A stretch of 64,000 nucleotides of DNA, taken from assembly GCA_015067895.1 (NCBI GenBank), contig SVLP01000001.1:149842-213841 (forward strand), written 5' to 3'. The first letter of the stretch is position 1, and each line of letters begins with the position of its first letter. A model generated the notes under the pieces. The model was not told the DNA's origin. It saw only the letters and a list, made by a program, of their open reading frames with translations, and did no database searches. A program made the translations under genes and the position numbers. Of this stretch, positions 49,256 through 57,314 are shown piece by piece. The DNA is from Oscillospiraceae bacterium (GTDB taxonomy: Bacteria > Bacillota_A > Clostridia > Oscillospirales > Oscillospiraceae).

Positions 49256-50143
49256 ATGGGCTTTTTCGTAAAACGGCCCATGGTCATGATCGTCCTGGGC
49301 GTGGTGGGGATCTCACTTTCGTCCATCTTCGTCAAGTTTTCCGCCGCGCCCTCGGCGGTGACGGCGGCCTGGCGGCTGCTGTGGACGGTGGTGCTGATGA
49401 CCCCGGTGGTCTGGGGCAGGGCCTCCGTTCGGCGGGAGCTGCTGGGGGTGAAATGGAGTCTGGCTTCCTTAAGTACACTCAGCGGCCTGTTTCTGGCCAT
49501 CCATTTCGTTTTGTGGTTCGAATCCCTGAACCAGACCAGCGTGGCGTCGTCCACCACCATCGTCTGCACGGAGGTCATCTGGGTCTGTCTTGGCTACTGC
49601 CTGTTTCTGGGCGGCAGAGTTCCCGCCAGGGCCATGGCGGCCATCGCGGTGACGCTGATCGGCAGCGTCCTCATCGCCTTTGCCGACTCCGGCAGCGAGG
49701 GACACCTCTGGGGCGATGTGCTGGCCCTGCTGGCGGCGGTGGCCGTGGCGGTGTATACCCTCATCGGGCGCGTCGTCCGGGCCCGGGCCACCACTGCCGT
49801 TTACACCTATCTGGTCTACACCGCCTGCGCGGCAGTGCTGTTGCTGACCTGCGCCGTGCAGGGACAGAGGCTTCTGGGCCACGGCAGCAGCCCCGTTCTG
49901 GTGGGACTGGCGTTGGCGGTGTTCTCCACGATTTTGGGACACAGCATCTTCAGCTGGTGTCTGAAATATTTCAGCCCCTCCTTTGTCTCGGCATCCAAGC
50001 TCTGTGAGCCGGTGGCGGCTGCGGCGTTGGCGGCGGTGATCTTCGCCCAGATCCCCACGGCCATGCAGCTGCTGGGCGGCGGGCTGATCCTGGGGGGCGT
50101 ATTCTGGTATTCCCGGATCGAGGGAAGGGAGGAAGCCAAATGA
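49256..50143 (+). CDS. EamA family transporter (DMT superfamily)
   Basis: 295 residues, ten helices, two EamA repeats (SLSSIFVKFSAAPSAVTAAWRL in the first, LAVFSTILGHSIFSWCLKYFSP in the second). Such proteins move metabolites such as amino acids or nucleosides; substrate unknown. The ATG lies 1 base after the preceding stop, and its own stop overlaps the start of the next gene by 4 bases, so all three are translated from one mRNA. Confidence 0.9.
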   Translation: MGFFVKRPMVMIVLGVVGISLSSIFVKFSAAPSAVTAAWRLLWTVVLMTPVVWGRASVRRELLGVKWSLASLSTLSGLFLAIHFVLWFESLNQTSVASSTTIVCTEVIWVCLGYCLFLGGRVPARAMAAIAVTLIGSVLIAFADSGSEGHLWGDVLALLAAVAVAVYTLIGRVVRARATTAVYTYLVYTACAAVLLLTCAVQGQRLLGHGSSPVLVGLALAVFSTILGHSIFSWCLKYFSPSFVSASKLCEPVAAAALAAVIFAQIPTAMQLLGGGLILGGVFWYSRIEGREEAK

Positions 50144-51552
50144 AAATCGTCACCTTCAACCTGCGGATGGAAACGTCCGCCGATGGGCCCCACCGCTTCA
50201 CGGCCCGCAGAAATGCAATCATCGACCGAATTCGCATGGAACAGCCCGACATTCTGGGCTTTCAGGAGGCTCTGCCGGAAATGTACGAGTATCTGCGGGA
50301 GCATCTTCCGGAGTACACCTTCGTGGGACATGGCCGCAGCGAGCGGTATCTGGGGGAGGCCAATCCCATCGCCTTCCGCACCGACCGGTTCTCGCTGAAA
50401 AGCTACGCCACCCGCTGGCTGTCGCCCACGCCGGAGCTTCCCGGCTCCCGCTTCCCGGAAGATCAGAGCATCTGTCCCCGGATCTTCGTGACGGCGGAGC
50501 TTTACGACCGGCAGACGGAAGCCGTCTTCCGGGTGGTGAACACCCATCTCGACCACGAGGGCTCCATCGCCCGGAAACGGGGGCTGGAGCTGATCGCGGG
50601 GGAGCTGGCCGATGACCTGCCCACAGTGGTGATGGGCGACTTCAACTGCCCGCCGGGCGATCCCGCCCTGGAGCCGCTGAAAGCGCGGCTATGGGATATG
50701 TCGGAGGGCATCGGCCTGACCTTCCACGCCTTCGAGGGCTACTACAACTGGAAGCAGGATAAGATCGACTACATCTTCGCAACGAAGGAGTTTCGCAGGG
50801 CATCCTGCGGCATCTGGGAAAACGACGGAGTCTGCCTGTCGGATCATTACCCGGTGTGCTTGGTCGGCGGCATCGTGCAGAACGTAAGCTGCGTCTGGGA
50901 GCACAGCGGCGATGATACCATCCTTTGGCCGGTTCGCTACCCCGGAGCCTTCGCGCGGGGAGCGAGCCTGGAGGAGGCCAGGGGGAAGCTGGAGCAGGAT
51001 CTGCGGGAATGGTCTGCCTGGACGAACCAGCCGGTGCCGGAGTGCATCGAGGTGGAGATCGCTTCCGATGTGAACTGTGCTTTGGATGTCCGGGATGCGG
51101 ATTCGGATGTGCTGCTGGATGGGGAAAAAACACCGCTGGAGTGGGACGAATACGAGCGGCTGCGGGATATGGCCTTGCGGTCGGCGGAGCGGTTTTTGTC
51201 GCTGTATGAGTCCGTGCCCGACAAGGATCGAAGCTCCAATCCGGTGCGGCAGACCTTCTACGGAGCCGTCCCCCGGACAGCAAGGGAGATGTACGAGCAC
51301 ACGAAAAACGTCAACGCCTATTACTTCGGCGAGATCGGTGTGGAGGCGGACAATGAGGGGGATATCCTCCAGTGCCGCCGCCGGGGCTTCGAACTGTTGG
51401 AAAAACAGCCGGATTTCCTGAAAAACCCCGTCTTCGAGGGCAGCTGGGACGAAAGCTGGACGCTGCGCAAGCTCCTGCGCCGCTTCCTCTGGCACGACCG
51501 GCTCCACGCCCGGGCCATGGAGCGGATGAGGAAGCGAACCTTCGGAATATAG
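50140..51552 (+). CDS. Endonuclease/exonuclease/phosphatase domain fused to a HicB/DinB-like C-terminal region
   Basis: 470 residues. Residues 1-250 are a complete EEP domain: MKIVTFNLR, GFQEALPE (metal Glu), VVNTHLDHEG (catalytic His), VVMGDFNCPPGD (Asp, Asn) and LSDHYPV (Asp-His). Residues about 255-320 look like a HicB-type strand region, and 330-470 form a four-helix bundle with His residues in MYEHTKNVNAY and FLWHDRLHARAM, as in the DinB superfamily. EEP domains cut phosphodiesters; DinB-like bundles often bind a metal or a low-molecular thiol. The fusion is unusual and its substrate unknown. Confidence 0.72.
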   Translation: MKIVTFNLRMETSADGPHRFTARRNAIIDRIRMEQPDILGFQEALPEMYEYLREHLPEYTFVGHGRSERYLGEANPIAFRTDRFSLKSYATRWLSPTPELPGSRFPEDQSICPRIFVTAELYDRQTEAVFRVVNTHLDHEGSIARKRGLELIAGELADDLPTVVMGDFNCPPGDPALEPLKARLWDMSEGIGLTFHAFEGYYNWKQDKIDYIFATKEFRRASCGIWENDGVCLSDHYPVCLVGGIVQNVSCVWEHSGDDTILWPVRYPGAFARGASLEEARGKLEQDLREWSAWTNQPVPECIEVEIASDVNCALDVRDADSDVLLDGEKTPLEWDEYERLRDMALRSAERFLSLYESVPDKDRSSNPVRQTFYGAVPRTAREMYEHTKNVNAYYFGEIGVEADNEGDILQCRRRGFELLEKQPDFLKNPVFEGSWDESWTLRKLLRRFLWHDRLHARAMERMRKRTFGI

Positions 51553-51556
51553 CGAA

Positions 51557-51590
51557 AAACCAGGCAGCCATCGGCTGCCTGGTTTGCTGT
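51557..51590. terminator. Bidirectional terminator
   Basis: AAACCAGGCAGCC / GGCTGCCTGGTTT perfect 13-bp stem between converging operons. Confidence 0.85.
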
Positions 51591-51598
51591 TTATGGAA

Positions 51599-52030
51599 TT
51601 ACTTCAGTCCCAGCTCGTCCATGCCCACGATCCGGACGCGGTTGACGCCCAGGACGCTGAGGAACATGGGCTCATTGGAGATGCGCAGCACCATGCAGGC
51701 CTTGCCCTTCTCGTGGAAGAACAGGGAGTACATGTACTCCACATCGATGTGGTTATCCGCCAGCAGCTGGAGCAGCTCGGCCAGTCCGCCGGGCTGGTCG
51801 GGAACCTCCACGGCGTAGACGGGAGTCATGGACAGGATATCGCCGTGGTGCAGCAGCACGGAGCTGGCCTTGCCGGCATCACTGACGATCATTCTCGCCA
51901 GACCGTAGTCGGCGGTCTCGGCGATGGACAGGGCGCGGATATCCACGCCCTCCTGAGCCAGAAGACGGGTGATCTCCGCCAGCTGACCAGCGCGGTTTTC
52001 CAGGAAAACAGAAATTTGCAGAATGTTCAT
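51599..52030 (-). CDS. ACT-domain amino-acid-binding protein
   Basis: 143 residues made of two ACT domains (ISVFLENRAGQLAEITRLL, about 5-70, and YAVEVPDQPGGLAELLQLL, about 73-140). ACT pairs of this stand-alone type bind amino acids, often aromatic ones, and are commonly found behind paaK in anaerobes. AGGAGG lies 6 bases before the ATG. As the last gene of the Phe T-box operon it may sense phenylalanine and adjust PaaK or the oxidoreductase; that is inference. Confidence 0.88.
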   Translation of the reverse strand: MNILQISVFLENRAGQLAEITRLLAQEGVDIRALSIAETADYGLARMIVSDAGKASSVLLHHGDILSMTPVYAVEVPDQPGGLAELLQLLADNHIDVEYMYSLFFHEKGKACMVLRISNEPMFLSVLGVNRVRIVGMDELGLK

Positions 52031-52044
52031 AATGCTACCTCCTA

Positions 52045-53346
52045 TCAGAACAGCTTGCGCTTGTCGATGACGCGGACGGCCTTGCCCTCGCTGCGGGTGA
52101 TGGACTTGGGAGCCACCAGACGCACCTTGGCGGAGATGCCCAGCATGGCCTTCAGAGCGGAGACCAGAGCCTTCTCGGCCTCGTTGATCTTGGCCAGGGA
52201 GTCGGAGAACATGGCGGGCATCATCTCCACCATGATCTCGAAGGTGTCGGTGTTGTTGACACGGTCGACTATGATCTGGTAGTTGGCGGGGTAGCCCTGC
52301 TGCATGAGGACGGTCTCGATCTGGCTGGGGAAGACGTTGACGCCGCGGATGATGAGCATATCGTCGCTGCGGCCCATGGGCTTGGACATCTTCACGTGGG
52401 TGCGGCCGCAGGAGCACTTCTCCCGGCTCAGGACGCAGATGTCGCGGGTGCGGTAGCGCAGGAGGGGGAAGGCCTCCTTATCGATGGCGGTGAAGACCAG
52501 CTCGCCCTTGCTGCCCAGGGGCAGGACTTCCTCGGTGTCGGGGTCGATGATCTCGGCGATGAAGTGATCCTCGTTGATGTGCATGCCGGTCTGCTCGCAG
52601 CACTCGAAGGCAACGCCCGGGCCGGAGGTCTCGGTCAGGCCGTAGATGTCGTAGGCCTTGATGCCAAGCTTATCCTGGATATCCCGGCGCATATCCTCAG
52701 ACCAGGCTTCCGCGCCGAAGATACCGGCCTTCAGCTTGATCTGATCCCGGATGCCCTTTTCGTAGATGGACTCTGCCAGATACTGGGCGTAGCTGGGGGT
52801 GCAGCACAGAATGGTGGAGCCCAGATCGGTCATGAACTGGAGCTGCCGGTCGGTGTTGCCGGAGCTCATGGGCAGGGTCAGACAGCCGACCTTGTGGCTG
52901 CCGCCGTTCAGGCCGGGGCCGCCGGTGAACAGGCCGTAGCCGTAGGAGACATGAACCACATCCTCGTTGGTACCGCCAGCGGCCACGATGGCACGGGCGC
53001 AGCAGTCCTCCCACAGATCGATGTCGTGCTGGGTGTAGAAGGCCACCACGCGCTTGCCGGTGGTGCCGGAGGTGGACTGGATCCGGACGCAGTCGCCCAG
53101 GGGCTTTGCCAGCAGACCGTAGGGATAGGCATCCCGCAGGTCGGCCTTGCTCAGGAAGGGCAGCTTGTACAGATCGTCGATGGACTGGATGTCGTCGGGG
53201 GTGACGCCCTTGGCCTCCATCTTGGCCCGGTAGTAGGGCACGTTGTCCCAGACGTGGCGCACCTGCTTCAGGAGCTTCTCGTTCTGAAGCTCGCGCAGCT
53301 GCTCGTAGGGCATGGTTTCGATTTCCGGCTGATAATAGTTTGGCAT
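52045..53346 (-). CDS. paaK: Phenylacetate-CoA ligase (PaaK family)
   Basis: 433 residues, an adenylate-forming enzyme that joins phenylacetate or a related aryl acid to CoA with ATP. The ATP loop is QSTSGTTGKRV, the adenine contact is YDIYGLTETSGPGV, and LLRYRTRDI and GRSDDMLIIRGVNVFPSQIE are family motifs; a CSCG pair sits before the last. The start at 53346 follows AAAGAAGGAT. It lies directly behind iorAB, as in many anaerobes, where the ligase recovers the aryl acids that IOR chemistry involves. Confidence 0.93.
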   Translation of the reverse strand: MPNYYQPEIETMPYEQLRELQNEKLLKQVRHVWDNVPYYRAKMEAKGVTPDDIQSIDDLYKLPFLSKADLRDAYPYGLLAKPLGDCVRIQSTSGTTGKRVVAFYTQHDIDLWEDCCARAIVAAGGTNEDVVHVSYGYGLFTGGPGLNGGSHKVGCLTLPMSSGNTDRQLQFMTDLGSTILCCTPSYAQYLAESIYEKGIRDQIKLKAGIFGAEAWSEDMRRDIQDKLGIKAYDIYGLTETSGPGVAFECCEQTGMHINEDHFIAEIIDPDTEEVLPLGSKGELVFTAIDKEAFPLLRYRTRDICVLSREKCSCGRTHVKMSKPMGRSDDMLIIRGVNVFPSQIETVLMQQGYPANYQIIVDRVNNTDTFEIMVEMMPAMFSDSLAKINEAEKALVSALKAMLGISAKVRLVAPKSITRSEGKAVRVIDKRKLF

Positions 53347-53366
53347 AAGGATCCTTCTTTCTATTT

Positions 53367-53939
53367 TCAGGCTTCCAGTCCCAGCTGGAAGGCTTTTTTG
53401 TTCAGTTCCAGGAATTTTGCGGGGACGCTGGCCTCGATGGCGGTCAGCCATTCGTCGGCGGGGATGTCGAAATATTTGCTGAGCCTGCCCATCAGGACGA
53501 TGTTGACGGCCTTACTGGAGCCCGCCTGTTCGGCAAGGGACAGGGCGTCGATGGCGTCCACATCCAGCTTGGCCTTTGCCATCTGCTCCAGCAGATCCTG
53601 GGGGTACTCGGCGGCGCCGATGATGACGGGCATGGGGGCGATCTGCTGGGTATTGGTGATGATCTTTCCGCCGGGCTTTAAGTACTCCGTCCAGCGGGCG
53701 GCCTCCAGCAGCTCGAAGGAGACGATGAAATCGGCCTGGCCCTTGTCGATGACGGGGGAGTAGACCTTGTCGCCGAAGCGGACGTAGGTGACGACGCTGC
53801 CACCGCGCTGGCTCATGCCGTGCACCTCAGAGACCTTGATGTCGTAGCCCTTGCTCAGCAGCAGACGACCCAGCAGCTTGGAGGCCAGCAGGCTTCCCTG
53901 GCCGCCGACACCGACGATCATGACGTTTTTGGTTTCCAT
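53367..53939 (-). CDS. iorB: Indolepyruvate:ferredoxin oxidoreductase, beta subunit
   Basis: 190 residues, the gamma-type domain of 2-oxoacid:ferredoxin oxidoreductases: IVGVGGQGSLLASKLLG at the N-terminus and EVHGMSQRGGSVVTYVRFGD. With IorA it interconverts aryl pyruvates and aryl-acetyl-CoA using ferredoxin. It starts 3 bases after the iorA stop, so the two subunits are made together. Its ATG is at 53939. Confidence 0.95.
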   Translation of the reverse strand: METKNVMIVGVGGQGSLLASKLLGRLLLSKGYDIKVSEVHGMSQRGGSVVTYVRFGDKVYSPVIDKGQADFIVSFELLEAARWTEYLKPGGKIITNTQQIAPMPVIIGAAEYPQDLLEQMAKAKLDVDAIDALSLAEQAGSSKAVNIVLMGRLSKYFDIPADEWLTAIEASVPAKFLELNKKAFQLGLEA

Positions 53940-53942
53940 AAC

Positions 53943-55676
53943 TCAGACCTCCTGATTCAGTGCGCCGGGCTTGCACAGCTGCTCGCAGACGCCGCAGCCG
54001 ACGCAGAGGGTGTTGTCGATCTTTGCCTTGCCATCGACGATGCTGATGGCGGGGCAGCCGATGCGCATGCAGCTCTTGCAGCCGATGCACTTGTTCTCGT
54101 CCACGGTGATGGGCTTCTTGTGCTTGACGTACTTCAGCAGGGCGCAGGGACGGCGGGAGATGATGACGGAGGGCTCGTTTGCGGCCAGCTCCTCCTTGAT
54201 GACGGTGTCGCACTGGGCCAGGTCGTAGGGATCGATGACCCGGACGCGCTTGATGCCCACGGCCCGGCACAGGGTCTCCAGATCGATCTTGGCGCAGGGG
54301 TCGCCCTTGAGGTTGAAGCCGGTGGTGGGGTTCTGCTGGTGGCCGGTCATGCCGGTGATGGAGTTGTCCACGATGATGACGGTGGCATTGGACTCGTTAT
54401 AGGCCATGTTCACCAGGCCCGTGATGCCGGAGTGCATGAAGGTGGAGTCGCCGATGACGGCCACGGTCTTGCTGTCCATGGCGCCGTTCTGGCTCTTGGA
54501 GAAGCCATGCAGACCGGAGACAGAAGCGCCCATGCAGATGACGGAGTCCACAGCCGCCAGGGGTGCCACGGCGCCCAGGGTGTAGCAGCCGATGTCGCCC
54601 AGGACGGTGAGCTTGTTCTTCTTCAGGGTGTAGAACAGACCTCTGTGGGGGCAGCCGGCGCACATGACGGGGGGACGGGGAGGAATGGCGGCGTCCAGCT
54701 TGGGGCCGATTTCCCAGACTTTGCTCAGCTGCGCTGCCACATCCAGGGGCATCAGCTCGCCGATGTTGGAGAAGTTGCTCTTGCCCACGCAGCTAAGACC
54801 CAGGTTCCGGCAGTGGGACTCGATGAAGCCGTCCAGCTCCTCGACGATGACGAGCAGGCTGACGCCCTTGGCGAAGTCGATGATCTTCTGCTCGGGCATG
54901 GGCCAGATCATACCCAGCTTCAGCACGGGGTACTCGTCGCCGCAGACCTCCTTGACGTACTGGTAGGAGGTGGAGGAGGTGATGATGCCCATCTTGGTGC
55001 TCTTGCCGGGCTCGATCCGGTTGATGTCGCAGGTCTCGGCGTATTCGATCAGGGCCTTGGTGCGGGCCTCCACCACGGGGTGGCGCTTCTTGGCGTTGCC
55101 GGGCATCATGACGTACTTGGGGATGTCCTTCTGATATTCCTTGACGCACTCGACCCGCTCGCCGGTCTCGACGACGCTCTGGGAGTGGGAGACGCGGGTG
55201 CACATTTTCAGCAGCACGGGGGTGTCGAACTTCTCAGAGATCTCATAGGCCAGCTTGGCGAAGCTCAGGGCCTCGGCGGAGTCGCTGGGCTCCAGCATGG
55301 GGATCTTGGCAGCTTCAGCGTAGTGGCGGGAGTCCTGCTCGTTCTGAGAGGAGTGCATGCCCGCGTCATCGGCCACGCCGATGACCATGCCGCCGTTGAC
55401 GCCGGTGTAGGAGATGGTGAACAGGGGATCGGCGGCCACGTTCAGGCCCACATGCTTCATGCCGCAGAAGGAGCGGCGGCCCGCCAGGGACGCGCCGAAG
55501 GCGGACTCCATGGCGACCTTCTCGTTGGGGGCCCACTCGGCGTAGACCTCGGGGTACTTGGCCACGGCCTCGGTGATCTCGGTGCTGGGGGTGCCGGGGT
55601 AGCTGGAGACGAAGCTGCATCCGGCCTCATACAGTCCGCGGGCAACGGCCTCGTTGCCCAGAATGAGCTGTTTCAT
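53943..55676 (-). CDS. iorA: Indolepyruvate:ferredoxin oxidoreductase, alpha subunit
   Basis: 577 residues. The N-terminal part (NEAVARGLYEAGCSFVSSYPGTPSTEI) is the pyrimidine-binding domain, the middle holds CAGCPHRGLFYTL and the thiamine diphosphate motif GDSTFMHSGITGL...DNSITGMTGHQ, and the last 60 residues carry two [4Fe-4S] motifs (CIGCKSCMRIGCP and CVGCGVCEQLCKP). The reaction is reversible: with reduced ferredoxin it can carboxylate aryl-acetyl-CoA to aryl pyruvate. Its start overlaps the symporter stop by 4 bases. Confidence 0.95.
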   Translation of the reverse strand: MKQLILGNEAVARGLYEAGCSFVSSYPGTPSTEITEAVAKYPEVYAEWAPNEKVAMESAFGASLAGRRSFCGMKHVGLNVAADPLFTISYTGVNGGMVIGVADDAGMHSSQNEQDSRHYAEAAKIPMLEPSDSAEALSFAKLAYEISEKFDTPVLLKMCTRVSHSQSVVETGERVECVKEYQKDIPKYVMMPGNAKKRHPVVEARTKALIEYAETCDINRIEPGKSTKMGIITSSTSYQYVKEVCGDEYPVLKLGMIWPMPEQKIIDFAKGVSLLVIVEELDGFIESHCRNLGLSCVGKSNFSNIGELMPLDVAAQLSKVWEIGPKLDAAIPPRPPVMCAGCPHRGLFYTLKKNKLTVLGDIGCYTLGAVAPLAAVDSVICMGASVSGLHGFSKSQNGAMDSKTVAVIGDSTFMHSGITGLVNMAYNESNATVIIVDNSITGMTGHQQNPTTGFNLKGDPCAKIDLETLCRAVGIKRVRVIDPYDLAQCDTVIKEELAANEPSVIISRRPCALLKYVKHKKPITVDENKCIGCKSCMRIGCPAISIVDGKAKIDNTLCVGCGVCEQLCKPGALNQEV

Positions 55677-57241
55677 TTGGTTTCCTCCTTAGAAATGGGT
55701 TCACCGATGGCTTCGGTGACGGGAACGACGACTTTGGTATCGTAGCAGGAGAACACATGGTCGATGTGCTCCGCATCAGGTGCTTTGGTGAAGAGACTGA
55801 CCACCGGGACGATGATGAGCCCCGCCAGCATGCAAAAGACACCTGCGTTGATGGGGGACTGGAGCAGGGTGGGGAAGTACTGCTTCCAGCCGATGTTTGC
55901 CAGCATCACCACCGTGGAGAACAGGAAGCTGACCCACACGGATGCTGCGCTTGTTCTTTTCCAGTACAGGCCGTACAGGAACGGAGCCAGGAAGGCACCC
56001 GCCAGCGCGCCCCAGCTGACGCCCATGAGCTGGGCGATGAAGGTGACGTTGGACTTGTACTGGACGATGGCGATGACCACGGAAATGGCGATGAACACCG
56101 CGATCAGGATGCGGATAATGAAAAGCTGCTTTTTGGTGTCCAGCTCCTTGACGACTGTACCCTTGATGAAGTCCAGAGTCAGGGTGGAGGAGGAGGCCAG
56201 CACCAGGGAAGACAGGGTGGACATGGATGCCGACAGCACCAGGATCACCACCACCGCGATCAGGAAGGGGCTGAGATCCGAGAGCATGGTGGGGATGATG
56301 GAGTCGTAGCCGCCATTCGCCAAGTCGATCCGGTCGGAGTAGAGCCGTCCGAAGCCGCCCAGGAAGTAGCAGCCACCGGCGACGACCAGGGCGAAGATGG
56401 TGGAGATGACCATGCCCTTGTTGATGGCCTTCTCGGACTTGATGGCGTAGAATTTCTGCACCATCTGGGGCAGGCCCCAGGTGCCGAGACTGGTCAGCAG
56501 CACCACGCCCATCAGGTTGACGGGATCCGGGCCCAGGAAGGAGTTGAAGATGCCGGGAGCCTCGGAGACGGTGGGATCGGAGACCTTTGCCAGTCCTTCC
56601 AGCGCGCCCATCAGGCCGCCGTGGCCCTTCAGGACGGCGGCGATGACCGCCACGATGCCGAAGAGCATGATGATGCCCTGGATGAAGTCGTTGATGGCGG
56701 TGGCCATGTAGCCGCCTGCGATGACGTAGATGCCGGTGAGGATCGCCATGACGATGACACAGACCGAGTAATCGATGTCGAAGGCCATGCCGAACAGGCG
56801 GCTCAGACCATTGTACAGGGACGCGGTGTAGGGGATCAGGAAGATGAAGATGATGACGGAGGAGCTGAGCTTCAGATTTTTATTGTGGAAGCGGGACTCG
56901 AAGAACTGGGGCATGGTGGCGCTGTCTAAGTGCTGGGTCATGACTCTGGTGCGTCTGCCCAGGATGGCCCAGGCCATCAGCGAGCCGATCAGGGCGTTGC
57001 CGATGCCCGCCCAGGTGGCGGCGATGCCGTACTTCCAGCCGAACTGACCGGCGTAGCCCACGAAGACCACGGCGGAGAAATAGCTGGTGCCGTAGGCGAA
57101 GGCCGTCAGCCAGGGGCCCACGCTCCGGCCGCCCAGGACGAAGCCGTCCACATCCGTGGAATGGGAGCGGCAGTAAAAACCGGTGCCGATCATCACGCCG
57201 AAGAACACCACCAGCATGATAACTTTGATGAACATATCCAT
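55673..57241 (-). CDS. Sodium:solute symporter (SSS family)
   Basis: 522 residues, about 13 helices. The SSS signature is spread over GGYMATAINDFIQGIIMLFGI and SASMSTLSSLVLASSSTLTLD, with the Na+-binding Ser/Thr region intact. Members import proline, pantothenate, acetate or other organic acids. Placement between an acyl-CoA ligase and iorA, in a Phe T-box operon, suggests uptake of an aryl acid such as phenylacetate; this is inference. ATG at 57241 is followed by a second ATG two codons on. Confidence 0.88.
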   Translation of the reverse strand: MDMFIKVIMLVVFFGVMIGTGFYCRSHSTDVDGFVLGGRSVGPWLTAFAYGTSYFSAVVFVGYAGQFGWKYGIAATWAGIGNALIGSLMAWAILGRRTRVMTQHLDSATMPQFFESRFHNKNLKLSSSVIIFIFLIPYTASLYNGLSRLFGMAFDIDYSVCVIVMAILTGIYVIAGGYMATAINDFIQGIIMLFGIVAVIAAVLKGHGGLMGALEGLAKVSDPTVSEAPGIFNSFLGPDPVNLMGVVLLTSLGTWGLPQMVQKFYAIKSEKAINKGMVISTIFALVVAGGCYFLGGFGRLYSDRIDLANGGYDSIIPTMLSDLSPFLIAVVVILVLSASMSTLSSLVLASSSTLTLDFIKGTVVKELDTKKQLFIIRILIAVFIAISVVIAIVQYKSNVTFIAQLMGVSWGALAGAFLAPFLYGLYWKRTSAASVWVSFLFSTVVMLANIGWKQYFPTLLQSPINAGVFCMLAGLIIVPVVSLFTKAPDAEHIDHVFSCYDTKVVVPVTEAIGEPISKEETK

Positions 57242-57263
57242 TTGTAACACTTCTTTCTTAAAA

Positions 57264-57313
57264 AATGCAGAATTCAGAATGCAGAATGCAAAATGGAATT
57301 CATTCTGCATTTT
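57264..57313. repeat. Heptamer fold-back repeat, copy 3 (AATGCAG unit)
   Basis: AATGCAG, AATTCAG, AATGCAG, AATGCAA heptamers face the inverted arm GAATTCATTCTGCATT. It lies inside the Phe T-box operon, between the ligase and the symporter, and ends 1 base before the ligase stop codon, just as copy 2 does at 18753. Confidence 0.75.
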
Positions 57314-57314
57314 C

